Source of the DNA: Halomonas sp.
Lineage (GTDB): Bacteria > Pseudomonadota > Gammaproteobacteria > Pseudomonadales > Halomonadaceae
DNA: 64,000 bases
Direction: 5' to 3'
NCBI RefSeq assembly: GCF_029263665.1
Contig: NZ_JAJUFQ010000002.1
Location: 248,001-312,000 of the forward strand
The translations under genes were made by a program, and so were the position numbers. The notes under the pieces were generated by a model, which was given only the letters and a program-made list of their open reading frames with translations, was not told the DNA's origin and ran no database searches. Shown here piece by piece: positions 35,396-47,960 of this stretch (positions are counted from its first letter, which is position 1; every line of letters begins with the position of its first letter).

Positions 35396-36193
35396 TCAAG
35401 CGAACAGCCATAGCAGGGCAATGCCGAGCAGGATGCGATAGATCACGAAAGGCTGCATGCCAATGCGCTTGATGAATGACAGGAAGAAATGAATACAGAG
35501 AAAGGCGCTGACGCCAGACAGTACGGTGCCCAGTGCCAGGTCGCTCCAGTTCACATCAATGCCGGATTCCACCAGGTCCAGGGTTTCCAGCCCACCGGCA
35601 AGAACAATGACCGGAATCGACAGCAGAAAGGAAAAGCGCGCTGAAGCTTCACGGCTCAATCCCAGCATCAACGCCATGGTCATGGTGATACCTGAGCGAG
35701 ACGTGCCAGGAATCAGCGCCAAGGCCTGAGACAGCCCAATCAGCAAGGCATCGCGCCAGCTCATCTGATACTCGCTGCGCGAACCACGAAAGCGCCAATC
35801 AACCACGCCAAGCACAATTCCGAACACAATCAGGCCAAAAGCCAGTAATACAGGAGAGCGGGCATATTGTTCGATCAAATCCTTGCATGCCAGCCCCACC
35901 ACTCCCACAGGAATAGTGGCCAGGATCACCCACCAGGCCAGCCGCGCATCCTCATCGGTACCTTTGCCGGTTGCACTCTTGAACCAACTGCCGATCATGC
36001 GTAGCAGCTCTTCACGGAAATAGATGATCACGGCAGCAAGACTGCCGACGTGCAAGGCGACATCGAAAGCCAGCCCTTGATCAGGCCAGTCACTGAATAC
36101 GGGAACCAGAATCAAGTGTGCTGAACTGGAAACTGGAAGGAACTCAGTCACTCCTTGAATCAATGAGAGAACAACAATCTGAAGCCAATCCAT
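35396..36193 (-). CDS. uppP: Undecaprenyl-diphosphatase UppP (BacA)
   Basis: This integral membrane phosphatase of 265 residues recycles undecaprenyl diphosphate for cell-wall synthesis and confers bacitracin tolerance. Both family motifs are present: 'GVTEFLPVSSSAHLI' near residues 14-28 and 'PGTSRSGITMTMALMLG' near 160-176. About eight hydrophobic segments match. It follows mgtE in the same direction and precedes apbE by 26 bp, so it may share a transcript with apbE. It relates functionally to the GlmU/GlmS cell-wall precursor genes nearby, although they are separate units. Confidence 0.96.
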   Translation of the reverse strand: MDWLQIVVLSLIQGVTEFLPVSSSAHLILVPVFSDWPDQGLAFDVALHVGSLAAVIIYFREELLRMIGSWFKSATGKGTDEDARLAWWVILATIPVGVVGLACKDLIEQYARSPVLLAFGLIVFGIVLGVVDWRFRGSRSEYQMSWRDALLIGLSQALALIPGTSRSGITMTMALMLGLSREASARFSFLLSIPVIVLAGGLETLDLVESGIDVNWSDLALGTVLSGVSAFLCIHFFLSFIKRIGMQPFVIYRILLGIALLWLFA

Positions 36194-36314
36194 GGTGTAA
36201 CCCGTAGTAGAAGCAGAAAATAAGCGTCCGTTGAACTAAACAAAGCGCCCCCGTGGCGTGCAAAATCATACATGCCACAGGAAAAATTGTCCGCTGCCGA
36301 CAGTTAGAGGAAGC

Positions 36315-37691
36315 TTAAATCCCGGCAAGAATGGCAGTCGCGATGGAGAAATAGATGATGACCCCGGAAGCATCGATCAACGTCGTTACCAAGGGTGCCG
36401 ATGCAGTGGCCGGATCCCATCCCAGCCGATTGAGGACAAAAGGCAAGCACATCCCCAACAGACTGCCAAACAGCACGATACTGACCATGCTGATGGCAAC
36501 CACAATCGCGATAGCATCGCCGCCCCGCATGACACCAATGGGCGCCACTGCCAGCGCCATGGTCAGACCAAGCGAACCAGCGACCAGAAGTTCACGCCCA
36601 AGCAACTTGCCCCAGTCCTTTACTCCGACATCACCAGTGGCCATACCGCGGACCATCAAAGTAGCCGCCTGGGCACCTGCATTCCCACCACTGCCGATCA
36701 GCAAAGGCAGAAAGAACACCAGACTCACCTGGGCAGCAATGGTGTCTTCGAAATAGGCGATTCCTGCCCCCGAAAACAGGTTGCCGAACACCAGCAGAAC
36801 CAGCCAGGTCACTCTCTTGCGGTACAGGCTCCATAACGGTACCCGGGAAACCCCATCTTCCAACTGACCAATCGACATCCCCTTGTGGATATCTTCAGTT
36901 GCCTCGGTCTCCACGACGTCCATGGCATCGTCGTGTGTCACGATGCCAATCAGTCTTTGTTCAGCATCAATCACCGGCAAGGCCAGGAGATCATAACGGG
37001 CTACGACCCTGGCGACTTCCTCCTGTTCGGCTTCCACGCCAATCTTGATGACATCATGGATCATCAGATCGTCAATCAACGCTTGAGGACGTGCCACCAT
37101 CAGCTGTCGCAAAGACATGGTGCCAATCAGACAACCTTGGTTGTCGATGACATAGATCTGGTAGACAGTTTCTGCATCCGGTGCTGTCTGGCGAACTCTC
37201 ATGATCGCCTGAGCCACAGTGAGTCCAGAGGGAATCGCAACATAATCCGAGGTCATCAAGGCCCCAGCCGTCCCTTCCTCATAGCTGGCCAGGCGCTTCA
37301 ATGCCTCGCGTTCACGGTGTGCCATACGCCGCAACAGAGCTTCCTTGCGATCATCATCGAACAGCTTGAAGACATCGGCACGCTCATCCGAGCCCATGCG
37401 ATCCAGGATACGAACCAGGTCGCCATCGCCAATGGAAGCACTGAGCCTTTCCTGACCATCACTGGGGATATGGCCAAACACGCTGGCCTTCCGCTCAATC
37501 GGCAAGCACGCAAACAATGCCAGGGCGGTGTCCAGATCATCATCCTCGATCAGTTGATCGAGAATTTCCGCCAGGTCCGCTGAACGTATTTCAGGCAAGC
37601 GTTCATCCAGCAATGCCTGGTCCTTCACGGCCAGCGCTCGAATCAACACGTGCTTATGGGTTTCCAGTGTCGGTGAAAGGTTCATCGACAT
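36315..37691 (-). CDS. mgtE: Magnesium transporter MgtE
   Basis: The 458-residue Mg2+ channel shows the N-terminal superhelical MgtE domain (about 30-135). Two CBS domains follow (about 140-265, 'MTSDYVAIPSGLTVAQAIMRVR' and 'LPVIDAEQRLIGIVTHDDAMDV'). Five membrane helices complete it, with the family motif 'SGGNAGAQAATLMVRGMATGDV' near 340-361. CBS/N domains close the pore at high Mg2+. It sits alone between the atp operon terminator and uppP. The 121-bp gap to uppP has a weak 8-bp hairpin (about 36252-36277). No M-box riboswitch is recognisable upstream. Confidence 0.96.
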   Translation of the reverse strand: MSMNLSPTLETHKHVLIRALAVKDQALLDERLPEIRSADLAEILDQLIEDDDLDTALALFACLPIERKASVFGHIPSDGQERLSASIGDGDLVRILDRMGSDERADVFKLFDDDRKEALLRRMAHREREALKRLASYEEGTAGALMTSDYVAIPSGLTVAQAIMRVRQTAPDAETVYQIYVIDNQGCLIGTMSLRQLMVARPQALIDDLMIHDVIKIGVEAEQEEVARVVARYDLLALPVIDAEQRLIGIVTHDDAMDVVETEATEDIHKGMSIGQLEDGVSRVPLWSLYRKRVTWLVLLVFGNLFSGAGIAYFEDTIAAQVSLVFFLPLLIGSGGNAGAQAATLMVRGMATGDVGVKDWGKLLGRELLVAGSLGLTMALAVAPIGVMRGGDAIAIVVAISMVSIVLFGSLLGMCLPFVLNRLGWDPATASAPLVTTLIDASGVIIYFSIATAILAGI

Positions 37692-37829
37692 CTCCTGATT
37701 CTGCCGCGGTTCCTACGGCATGGAAGGGCTGTCAGAGAAGATTTGCCCAGGATTGGGCACATCAATGGTAAGCAATGATGCCATGCTGGCAACAGGCAAC
37801 GAAATTACCCATGAAAAGCCAGATAAAAA

Positions 37830-37860
37830 AACGCCCCCGAATAGCGTATTCGGGGGCGTT
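37830..37860 (-). terminator. Terminator of the ATP synthase operon
   Basis: A perfect 14-bp stem AACGCCCCCGAATA / TATTCGGGGGCGTT with loop GCG lies 37 bp after the atpC stop. It is followed on the minus strand by a TTTTTTATC tail, a textbook intrinsic terminator. Confidence 0.93.
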
Positions 37861-37896
37861 TGTCCTCATGGAGGATCTGCTCTTGGTAATACAAGA

Positions 37897-38325
37897 TCAG
37901 CTCTTGCTACGAGCCTTGCGACGCAGTTGATTGATGGTACGCAACTGAGCCGTGGCTTCGGCAAGCTCGGCAGTAGCACGGGAATAATCCAGCTCCGCCG
38001 ATTTTTCTTCCATATTCTTGAGGGCATGCTGACGAGCTTCCTCGGCAGCGGCTTCATCCAGATCTGCTGCACGTACCGCAGCATCGGCGAGCACAATCAC
38101 TTTGTCGGGCTGCACTTCAATGAAGCCGCCAGAGACATAGAAATGTTCTTCACCTTGCTCGGTAAGCACCCGGACAGGGCCAGGAGCCAGCTCGGTAAGC
38201 AGCGGCGTATGGCCAGCCAGGATGCCGAGATCCCCCATGATGCCAGCCGCCACTACCTGCTCAGCGCTACCGGAGTAGACGGAGCTTTCAGCACTGACGA
38301 TCTCGCATTGAATGGTCTTCGTCAT
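37897..38325 (-). CDS. atpC: ATP synthase F1 epsilon subunit
   Basis: This central-stalk subunit has 142 residues. The N-terminal beta-sandwich begins 'IQCEIVSAESSVYSGSAEQVVAAGIMGDLGILAGHTPLLTELAPG', the family signature, and a C-terminal helical hairpin ends 'LRTINQLRRKARSKS'. Epsilon couples rotor and catalytic head and can inhibit ATP hydrolysis. It is last in the atpIBEFHAGDC operon and is followed by a strong terminator. Confidence 0.97.
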   Translation of the reverse strand: MTKTIQCEIVSAESSVYSGSAEQVVAAGIMGDLGILAGHTPLLTELAPGPVRVLTEQGEEHFYVSGGFIEVQPDKVIVLADAAVRAADLDEAAAEEARQHALKNMEEKSAELDYSRATAELAEATAQLRTINQLRRKARSKS

Positions 38326-38391
38326 TGAGACGTCTCCCAGTAAGAAGGAAACACCGATGTGACTCGATCACATCCGGCATTTCCTAAGGGA

Positions 38392-39843
<1,452 letters not shown>

Positions 39844-39859
39844 TCAGAACCAACCGACG

Positions 39860-40735
39860 CTATACCGCTGCAGCACCACCAACGATCTCGGAGATTTCCT
39901 GGGTAATGGCCGCCTGACGGGCCTTGTTGTACACCAGCTCCAATTCATCGATGAGGTTGCCAGCATTGTCGGTGGCGCTCTTCATCGCGATCATGCGTGC
40001 CGCCTGCTCGCAGGCCGCATTCTCGACCACAGCCTGATACACCTGCGCTTCCACATAGCGCACGAGCAGGCTATCGAGCAGCGCCTTGGCATCCGGTTCA
40101 TACAGGTAGTCCCAACTGCTGGGACGCTTGTTCTCGTCATCATCCGCAGCGGAGTCCATGGTCAGCGGTAACAGCTGACGGACGACCGGCGTCTGCGTCA
40201 TGGTATTGACGAATTCGTTGTACACCACGTAGAGACGATCGATGGAGCCTGAGTCATAGGCATCCAGCATCACCTTCACGTTACCGATCAGATCATCAAG
40301 TCTAGGCGCTTCACCCAGGCCACTCTTGGAGGCGACCAGGTTTCCACCGTACTTACGGAAAAAACCGCCGGCCTTGCTGCCAAGGGCACAGAAATCGAGC
40401 TCAGCGCCCTTGTTGTGCCATGCCTGGGCGTCGTTGACCACAGCCTTGAACAGGTTGACGTTCAGGCCGCCGCACAGACCACGGTCAGTGGAAACGACGA
40501 TGTAGCCAACACGCTTGACCTCACGCTCTTCCAGCCACGGATGCTTGTACTCCGGGGTAGCCTGGGAGAGGTGACCAACGACGGCACGGATCTGCTGGGC
40601 GTAAGGCTGGGTAGCCTTCATCCGATCCTGGGTCTTGCGCATCTTCGACGCCGCCACCATCTGCATCGCATTGGTGATCTTCTGCGTGTTCTTGATGCTC
40701 CCGATCTGGGTGCGAATCTCTTTTCCGACTGCCAT
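39860..40735 (-). CDS. atpG: ATP synthase F1 gamma subunit
   Basis: This rotating shaft protein has 291 residues. Conserved ends are visible: '[34 protein letters not shown]' at the N-terminus and '[44 protein letters not shown]' at the C-terminus, together forming the coiled-coil axle. The middle has '[16 protein letters not shown]'. It lies between atpA and atpD. Confidence 0.98.
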   Translation of the reverse strand: MAVGKEIRTQIGSIKNTQKITNAMQMVAASKMRKTQDRMKATQPYAQQIRAVVGHLSQATPEYKHPWLEEREVKRVGYIVVSTDRGLCGGLNVNLFKAVVNDAQAWHNKGAELDFCALGSKAGGFFRKYGGNLVASKSGLGEAPRLDDLIGNVKVMLDAYDSGSIDRLYVVYNEFVNTMTQTPVVRQLLPLTMDSAADDDENKRPSSWDYLYEPDAKALLDSLLVRYVEAQVYQAVVENAACEQAARMIAMKSATDNAGNLIDELELVYNKARQAAITQEISEIVGGAAAV

Positions 40736-40806
40736 GGCGATCTACCTTTGTTCGTGACCCTCAGAATGTTGTCCACACGGCCCGCCCGAAGGCGGGCCCG
40801 AGGGGA

Positions 40807-42351
40807 TTACCAGCTCTGAGTGGCCTTGAACTTGTCGAGACCCTGCTTCAGACCGTCCTGGATCTCGCTGCTGTAGTCGCCGGACTCGTTGATCTTGTCG
40901 ATCAGCGCGCCATACTCGGACTTCATGAACTCATGCAGAGCATGTTCGAAGTCGAGTACCTTCTTGACTTCGACATCGTCCAGGTAGCCTTCGTTAGCGG
41001 CGTACAGGGAGATAGCCATTTCGGCCACGGACATGGGCGCATACTGAGCTTGTTTCATCAGCTCGGTGACACGCTGACCATGCTCCAGCTGCTTGCGGGT
41101 AGCTTCATCCAGATCGGAAGCAAACTGGGAGAAAGCTGCCAGTTCGCGGTACTGGGCCAGGGCCAGACGCACGCTACCACCAAGCTTCTTGATGATCTTG
41201 GTCTGAGCAGCACCACCCACACGAGATACCGACAGACCAGCATTGATGGCCGGGCGGATACCTGCGTTGAACAGGTCGGTCTCGAGGAAGATCTGACCAT
41301 CGGTGATGGAGATCACGTTGGTCGGAACGAAAGCGGAAACGTCCCCAGCCTGAGTCTCGATGATCGGCAGAGCAGTCAGAGAGCCGGTCTTGCCTTTCAC
41401 TTCACCGTTGGTGAACTTCTCGACATAGTCAGCATTGACGCGGGCTGCACGCTCGAGCAGACGAGAGTGGAGATAGAAGACGTCACCCGGATAGGCTTCG
41501 CGGCCCGGCGGACGACGCAGCAGCAAGGACACCTGACGATACGCCACAGCCTGCTTGGACAGGTCATCGTAAACGATCAGGGCATCTTCACCACGGTCAC
41601 GGAAGTACTCGCCCATGGTGCAGCCGGAATAGGCAGCAAGGAACTGCATCGGAGCCGGATCAGCGGCACCAGCAGCAACCACGATAGTGTGATCCATGGC
41701 GCCATGCTCTTCGAGCTTGCGCACCACGTTGGCAATGGTCGACTGCTTCTGGCCGATGGCCACATAGACGCAGGTGACGTCCTTGCCTTTCTGGTTGATG
41801 ATGGTGTCGATGGCGATGGCCGACTTACCAATCTGACGGTCACCGATGATCAGCTCACGCTGACCACGGCCGATCGGCACCATGGCATCGATGGACTTGA
41901 AGCCTGTCTGGATCGGCTCGTCGACCGACTGACGGGTGATAACGCCCGGAGCAACCTTCTCGACTGCATCAGTCAGGGAAGTGCCCAGATCGCCCTTGCC
42001 ATCGATCGGGTTACCGAGGGCATCAACTACGCGGCCGCGCAGCTCAGGACCCACCGGCACTTCAAGGATACGGCCAGTACACTGGGCAGTCATGCCCTCT
42101 TCCAGCTGCAGGTAGTCTCCCAGGACCACGGCGCCGACACTGTCGCGCTCGAGGTTCAGGGCCATACCAAAGACGCCGCCGGGAAATTCAATCATCTCAC
42201 CGAACATTGCGTCGGCGAGGCCGTGAATCTGCACGATACCGTCAGACACGCTGACGACCGTGCCCTGATTACGGGCTTCAGAAGCGACATCCAGCTTTTC
42301 GATACGCTGCTTGATGATGTCGCTAATCTCGGAAGGATTCAGTTGCTGCAT
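40807..42351 (-). CDS. atpA: ATP synthase F1 alpha subunit
   Basis: This non-catalytic nucleotide-binding subunit has 514 residues. The start '[20 protein letters not shown]' is the family N-terminus. Walker A '[19 protein letters not shown]' is near 170-188, and '[30 protein letters not shown]' is near 265-295. The conserved '[14 protein letters not shown]' follows. It is in the canonical place between atpH and atpG; the long plus-strand ORF opposite it is a shadow. Confidence 0.98.
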   Translation of the reverse strand: MQQLNPSEISDIIKQRIEKLDVASEARNQGTVVSVSDGIVQIHGLADAMFGEMIEFPGGVFGMALNLERDSVGAVVLGDYLQLEEGMTAQCTGRILEVPVGPELRGRVVDALGNPIDGKGDLGTSLTDAVEKVAPGVITRQSVDEPIQTGFKSIDAMVPIGRGQRELIIGDRQIGKSAIAIDTIINQKGKDVTCVYVAIGQKQSTIANVVRKLEEHGAMDHTIVVAAGAADPAPMQFLAAYSGCTMGEYFRDRGEDALIVYDDLSKQAVAYRQVSLLLRRPPGREAYPGDVFYLHSRLLERAARVNADYVEKFTNGEVKGKTGSLTALPIIETQAGDVSAFVPTNVISITDGQIFLETDLFNAGIRPAINAGLSVSRVGGAAQTKIIKKLGGSVRLALAQYRELAAFSQFASDLDEATRKQLEHGQRVTELMKQAQYAPMSVAEMAISLYAANEGYLDDVEVKKVLDFEHALHEFMKSEYGALIDKINESGDYSSEIQDGLKQGLDKFKATQSW

Positions 42352-42367
42352 GCCATGTCCCTCAGAC

Positions 42368-42907
42368 TCAGGCGGAAAGGACGTCCTGGAGACGGCTCAA
42401 TCGACCACGCACCGAACCGTCAATGACGGTATCACCGGCACGCAGGATCACGCCGCCCAGAAGCGATGGGTCCACCTGAGTGGTAATGGAGATTTCGCGG
42501 TCCAGACGCTTGGCCAGTGCACTCGCGAGCGATTGTTCCTGTGCCTCGGAAAGCGCGAAGGCGGACAGGATCTCCACCTCCATGCGCTTCTCCTGCTGAG
42601 CCTTCAACGCCTCGAACTGCTCGGCGATGACGTCGAGCGCTGTCAGGCGACCTTTCTGGCCTACCAGACGGATGAAGTTCTTGAGATCGTCATTGACGGC
42701 TTCACCACAAACGTCGACGACAACATCAGCCTTCTGTGCGCTGGACAGCTTGGGATTATCGAGCACTCGGGAACGCAGTTCGTCATCACTGACGACCTGC
42801 GCCACAAGGGCCAACATGCCGGACCAGTCGTCGAGCGCGCCTTTCGCCAGGGCGTACTCGAAAGCAGCCTTGGCGTAGGGGCGAGCGATAGTTGACGCTT
42901 CCGCCAT
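42368..42907 (-). CDS. atpH: ATP synthase F1 delta subunit
   Basis: This peripheral-stalk cap joins alpha to the b subunits. From the ATG at 42907, which has a GAGGAGGTGACC site, the product has 179 residues, the usual size; the track ORF start at 43045 lies inside atpF and is not real. N-terminus '[20 protein letters not shown]' and C-terminal '[32 protein letters not shown]' are typical. It lies between atpF and atpA. Confidence 0.97.
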   Translation of the reverse strand: MAEASTIARPYAKAAFEYALAKGALDDWSGMLALVAQVVSDDELRSRVLDNPKLSSAQKADVVVDVCGEAVNDDLKNFIRLVGQKGRLTALDVIAEQFEALKAQQEKRMEVEILSAFALSEAQEQSLASALAKRLDREISITTQVDPSLLGGVILRAGDTVIDGSVRGRLSRLQDVLSA

Positions 42908-42917
42908 GGTCACCTCC

Positions 42918-43388
42918 TCAGAGCTCTTTGGCGAGTTTGTCGACGATGGAAGCATGCTGCTTCTCGTCGATGGAGGACTCCAGGATTCGCTCAGCACCGA
43001 GGACCGCAAGGCGTGACACTTGTCCGCGCAGGTCTTCCTTCGCACGGGTCACTTCCTGCTCGATCTCGGCCTTGGCCTTGGCGATCATGCGCTCGCCTTC
43101 AAGGCGGGCATCCTCGCGAGCCTGCTCAAGCTTCTGGTTAGCTTGCTTCTGGGCCTGCTCCAGAATCGCAGCCGCCTCTTCCTTGCACTTGCGCAGTGTC
43201 TCGCTGGCCTCTTGCTCGGCCACTTCAAGATCACGCGCCGCACGGCTGGCAGCATCCAGACCATCGGCGATCTTCTTCTGACGTTCCTGCAGAGCTTGCA
43301 TGACCGGCGGCCAAATAAACTTCATGCAGAACCAGACGAAGAACGCAAAGGCGATAGCCTGGCCGACTAGGGTAAGGTTCAGGTTCAC
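42918..43388 (-). CDS. atpF: ATP synthase Fo b subunit
   Basis: The 156-residue peripheral stalk protein has an N-terminal membrane anchor ([28 protein letters not shown]). A long charged helix follows, predicted to be a parallel coiled coil ([32 protein letters not shown]...). It matches the E. coli b length. It lies between atpE and atpH, with only 10 bp to atpH. Confidence 0.97.
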   Translation of the reverse strand: MNLNLTLVGQAIAFAFFVWFCMKFIWPPVMQALQERQKKIADGLDAASRAARDLEVAEQEASETLRKCKEEAAAILEQAQKQANQKLEQAREDARLEGERMIAKAKAEIEQEVTRAKEDLRGQVSRLAVLGAERILESSIDEKQHASIVDKLAKEL

Positions 43389-43451
43389 GCCAGCACCTCT
43401 CGCGTTACGGGTTTGGGGTTAACGGGTCGATGGCTCTCTCGAGCCAGCGCA

Positions 43452-44661
<1,210 letters not shown>

Positions 44662-44665
44662 TTAT

Positions 44666-45154
44666 TTATGTGTGCGACGGACGTTTCACCAGCCAGGGAC
44701 CCAGCCAATGAACGAACAACGTCACCACGTAAGCGCCAAAGAAAAAAGTTGGGTTTGAAGGAGGCACTGCGATGAACACCAGGGTGAACAGCGCCGCCGT
44801 CAAACCGAACTTGCCGGCTTCCGCACGATAGAAACTATTGACGATGGCTCGGGAGTATCGCGCTCCCTGATAGCGAAATACGCGCCAGGCAAAGAAAGCA
44901 TTGGGCAAAAAGGCAACCAGCCCTCCCGTTGCAGCCGAAGCGGCACCGGATACGCCAAAACCAATCCCTGCAAGTGCACTCAGCAGTGCCACCACGGCCA
45001 ATTGCACTTGCAGCAGTCGTTTTACCTGGGGTCGTTGAATACTGGCCGCCAAGGGTCTCTCCTGCTGCGCCGCGTGGTCTGTGCAACTTCGTATCACCAG
45101 TAACTCACTGATCAACCTACCGGTGATGCCTTTTCGTGCAAGCGTGTTTTCCAT
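44666..45154 (-). CDS. atpI: ATP synthase accessory protein AtpI
   Basis: AtpI is a small membrane protein that assists c-ring assembly or ion supply. Four hydrophobic segments are visible ('LLQVQLAVVALLSALAGIGFG', 'GGLVAFLPNAFFAWRVF', 'FGLTAALFTLVFIAV', 'FFGAYVVTLFVHWLGPWLV'), the usual AtpI pattern. The start is unclear. The track ORF begins at a TTG (45178); the first ATG is 45154; a GTG at 45097 would bring the length nearer to the family's roughly 130 residues. It opens the operon; the region upstream to parB (45179-45388) should contain the atp promoter. Confidence 0.88.
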   Translation of the reverse strand: MENTLARKGITGRLISELLVIRSCTDHAAQQERPLAASIQRPQVKRLLQVQLAVVALLSALAGIGFGVSGAASAATGGLVAFLPNAFFAWRVFRYQGARYSRAIVNSFYRAEAGKFGLTAALFTLVFIAVPPSNPTFFFGAYVVTLFVHWLGPWLVKRPSHT

Positions 45155-45388
45155 CGTCTTGCTGCCAGTGGATGCCAAACCACTGACAGACTTCGGCGCG
45201 ATTATAGGGAAGGGAACTTACTGCTTCAACCGAAGTAGCATGTATTTGCGCGTACTTGTCGCAAGTTTTCGACTAAATGCGCAGAACTTGCCGTTATATT
45301 AATTAGCAAGCAAATAGAATAATACGCCGATTTACTACTTCATCTTTTCATCATAAAAACGGTAGAACACTCCACATTCCCGCTCTTT

Positions 45389-46300
45389 TCAGCGAATATG
45401 CGCGAGGATTCCATCAAGTTCGTCAAGACTGGAGTACTGAATCATCACTTTTCCCTTGCCAGCCTTTCCATGCTGAATTTTCACCGGCGCCCCCAACACT
45501 TCGGCCAGGCGTGTTTCCAAGCGCGCGACATCCTGGCTTGGCGGAGAAAGTTTAGTGGCCTTGGGTTTATCGCTGGTCAGTTGCTTGACCAAGGCTTCAG
45601 TGGCCCTCACGGTAAGATCCTTGTTGACCACTTCATGGGCTGCCTTGCGTTGCTTGAGTGCAGGCAAGGTAAGCAGCGCACGAGCATGTCCCATGTCCAG
45701 ATCACCTCGCTCAAGCAAGGTCTGAACTTCAGGATCCAGAGATAACAGACGTAACAGGTTGGCCACCTGGGCCCGGGAGCGTCCGACAGCATCGGCAACC
45801 TGCTGCTGAGTCAACTCGAACTCATCGATCAGACGCTTGAGCGCCAGTGCCTCTTCAACTGGATTGAGATTTTCACGCTGAATGTTTTCGATCAGGGCCA
45901 GAGCCAGGGCAACTTCATCGGTAACGTCACGCACCACTGCTGGAATAACATCCAGCTCGGCGAGTTGGGATGCGCGCCAGCGTCGCTCACCTGCGATGAT
46001 TTCATAACGATCGGGCCCGATGGGACGGACCACAATCGGCTGCATGACCCCCTGAGCACGGATGGAGTCCGCAAGCTCTTCCAGAGCTTCAGGACGGATG
46101 TCACGACGCGGCTGGTACTTTCCCCGACTCAACTGGCCAAGAGGCAGGCGTTCAAGACGATCCTGAACGCCAAGTGCGGCATCGACTGCGCCTTCGTTGC
46201 CATCAAGTCCGCTTTCGGGCAAGTCCAGGCTTTCGCGACGGCGAGCTCCAGCACCGATCAGAGCATCCAGGCCACGTCCCAAGGCGCGTTTACGGGTCAT
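45389..46300 (-). CDS. parB: Chromosome partitioning protein ParB
   Basis: ParB is a CTP-dependent parS-binding clamp loader for origin segregation. The 303-residue product begins 'MTRKRALGRGLDALIGAGAR', the chromosomal ParB N-terminus. The CTP-binding ParB/Srx domain (about 50-140) has 'IIAGERRWRASQLAELD' and 'ENIQRENLNPVEEA'. The helix-turn-helix is 'TQQQVADAVGRSRAQVANLLRLL' (about 165-187), followed by a C-terminal dimer domain. It follows parA by 49 bp. I did not find a perfect parS (TGTTTCACGTGAAACA) in the window. Confidence 0.96.
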   Translation of the reverse strand: MTRKRALGRGLDALIGAGARRRESLDLPESGLDGNEGAVDAALGVQDRLERLPLGQLSRGKYQPRRDIRPEALEELADSIRAQGVMQPIVVRPIGPDRYEIIAGERRWRASQLAELDVIPAVVRDVTDEVALALALIENIQRENLNPVEEALALKRLIDEFELTQQQVADAVGRSRAQVANLLRLLSLDPEVQTLLERGDLDMGHARALLTLPALKQRKAAHEVVNKDLTVRATEALVKQLTSDKPKATKLSPPSQDVARLETRLAEVLGAPVKIQHGKAGKGKVMIQYSSLDELDGILAHIR

Positions 46301-46349
46301 CGACTTCCCCTCATCTCACAAAGCAGACACTGCATCAAAAAAACGCTTA

Positions 46350-47120
46350 CTACAGAGACAGCCGGCGAATCAGTTCCTTGGCCAGCACTCGATGAGCCTG
46401 ACTGCCCCGCGAGAAACGTGCGTACTTGGTCACTGGAAGACCATGGCTGGGCGCTTCAGCGACTCGCACATTGCGTGGAATCGTGGTCTTGAGCAGTGCG
46501 TCACCGAAATAATCTCGCAGCTGCTTGCTGACATCGCGCGTAAGGCTGTTACGAGAATCGAACATGGTGCGCAGGATACCGTAGATCTCCAGAGAAGGGT
46601 TCACGCTATCCTTGATCTGTTCGACGGTATCAAGCAACGCGGACAGGCCCTCGAGGGCATAGAACTCACACTGCAGGGGAATCAGTACGCCATTGGCGGC
46701 AGTCAGGGCATTGACGGTCAACATATTGAGTGACGGCGGGCAATCGATCAATACGACGTCATACTCATTGGAGACCTCACCAAGCGCCTGAGCCAGACTG
46801 CGTTCTCGGCCATCTTCGCGCTCGAGCAGTTCGACTTCGGCTGCAGTAAGGTCACCATTGCCAGGCATCAAGGCATAACCGGCCTCAGGACAGTCGAGAA
46901 TCACCTCGACAGGACGTTTCTCACCGAGAATCACGTCAAGCACGCTACCATCCAGGCTATGCTTGTCGACCCCACTCCCCATGGTGGCATGGCCTTGAGG
47001 GTCAAGATCGACCATCAGCACTCGACGATCCAATGCCGCGAGACTCGCAGCCAAGTTGACGGCAGAAGTGGTCTTTCCGACTCCGCCCTTCTGGTTGGTC
47101 ACGGCGATGATTTTGGTCAC
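46350..47120 (-). CDS. parA: Chromosome partitioning ATPase ParA (Soj)
   Basis: This deviant-Walker ATPase drives ParB-origin movement. From GTG at 47120, which has AAGGA upstream, the product has 256 residues and begins 'TKIIAVTNQKGGVGKTTSAVNLAASL', with the signature Lys in the deviant Walker A (KGGVGKTT). Walker A' and B regions are 'VDLDPQGHATMGSG' and 'DVVLIDCPPSLNMLT'. The longer track start is upstream of the ribosome site. Order mnmG-rsmG-parA-parB is the conserved origin-proximal order. Confidence 0.96.
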   Translation of the reverse strand: MTKIIAVTNQKGGVGKTTSAVNLAASLAALDRRVLMVDLDPQGHATMGSGVDKHSLDGSVLDVILGEKRPVEVILDCPEAGYALMPGNGDLTAAEVELLEREDGRERSLAQALGEVSNEYDVVLIDCPPSLNMLTVNALTAANGVLIPLQCEFYALEGLSALLDTVEQIKDSVNPSLEIYGILRTMFDSRNSLTRDVSKQLRDYFGDALLKTTIPRNVRVAEAPSHGLPVTKYARFSRGSQAHRVLAKELIRRLSL

Positions 47121-47300
47121 GTCGTCATCCTTGTTCGGTGTTCTCGGGCGACAGATGGCCGAACAGCTCGGCCTCTGGCCAGGCATTGTACGAAAATTGT
47201 CTGCTCTCGCTGAGACCTTTCATGCCAAACCTGGAACTTGGGGATAGAGACTAGCGGCCTGAGGCGTCAGGTTCCAGCGCTAGATGTTTCTTCCCTGTTT

Positions 47301-47960
47301 CTAAACTGATGGTTCCAAAATGACCAATTCACGATTGCCGGGCTCGAAAGGGACTTTCAGCGAATGACGCGATACCTGATGAACATTGGTGGCCAGCCCC
47401 GCCAGTTCATCATCCACGGCCGGCCCTTTCATCGCCAGCCATTGACCATCGTCAGCCACAAGATTCCGGGTCAGTTCAATAAAATCTGACAGGTTGGCAA
47501 AAGCCCGGGAGACAATCTGATCGAAACCACCAGGAGGCGCCTCGAAGGATTCGACCCGGGCTTGAACAGGCGAGGCATTGGTCAATCCCAGTTCCATGAC
47601 TGCCTGACGCTGGAAGCGTACTTTCTTGCCATTGCTGTCAAGCAGGGTGACCTGCAGAGACGGCTCCAGAATGGCCAGTACCAATCCCGGAAGGCCAGGC
47701 CCCGCACCAACATCGAGAACTCCCGGCCCCTTGACCCAGGGCAGGATGGAAGCACTATCGAGCAAATGCCGCGACACCATGTCCAACGGATCTCGAACAG
47801 CAGTGAGGTTATAAGCGCGATTCCACTTGTGTAACAACCCCACCAACGCCACCAGCTTGTCCTGTTGGCCGGCATCACAGGCAACCTCCAGCTCCCCGAG
47901 CCCCTGAGCGAGGCGATCAGCGATCTGTTGTTCCAGTGCAGAAGTCAAAGCTGGCGTCAT
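47301..47960 (-). CDS. rsmG: 16S rRNA (guanine527-N7)-methyltransferase RsmG
   Basis: RsmG (GidB) methylates G527 of 16S rRNA; its loss gives low-level streptomycin resistance. The 219-residue protein has the SAM-binding motif '[17 protein letters not shown]' near 80-96 and the upstream '[24 protein letters not shown]' family signature. The ATG at 47960 overlaps the mnmG stop by 4 bp (ATGA), indicating coupled translation. Confidence 0.97.
   Translation of the reverse strand: MTPALTSALEQQIADRLAQGLGELEVACDAGQQDKLVALVGLLHKWNRAYNLTAVRDPLDMVSRHLLDSASILPWVKGPGVLDVGAGPGLPGLVLAILEPSLQVTLLDSNGKKVRFQRQAVMELGLTNASPVQARVESFEAPPGGFDQIVSRAFANLSDFIELTRNLVADDGQWLAMKGPAVDDELAGLATNVHQVSRHSLKVPFEPGNRELVILEPSV

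Noticed and set aside
40933-42426. 497-aa plus-strand ORF opposite atpA
   Set aside because: It is the antisense of the alpha subunit gene, with no start signal or family motif.
45179-47300. parS site near parAB
   Set aside because: I found no full TGTTTCACGTGAAACA palindrome in the intergenic regions here; partial matches are not convincing by eye.
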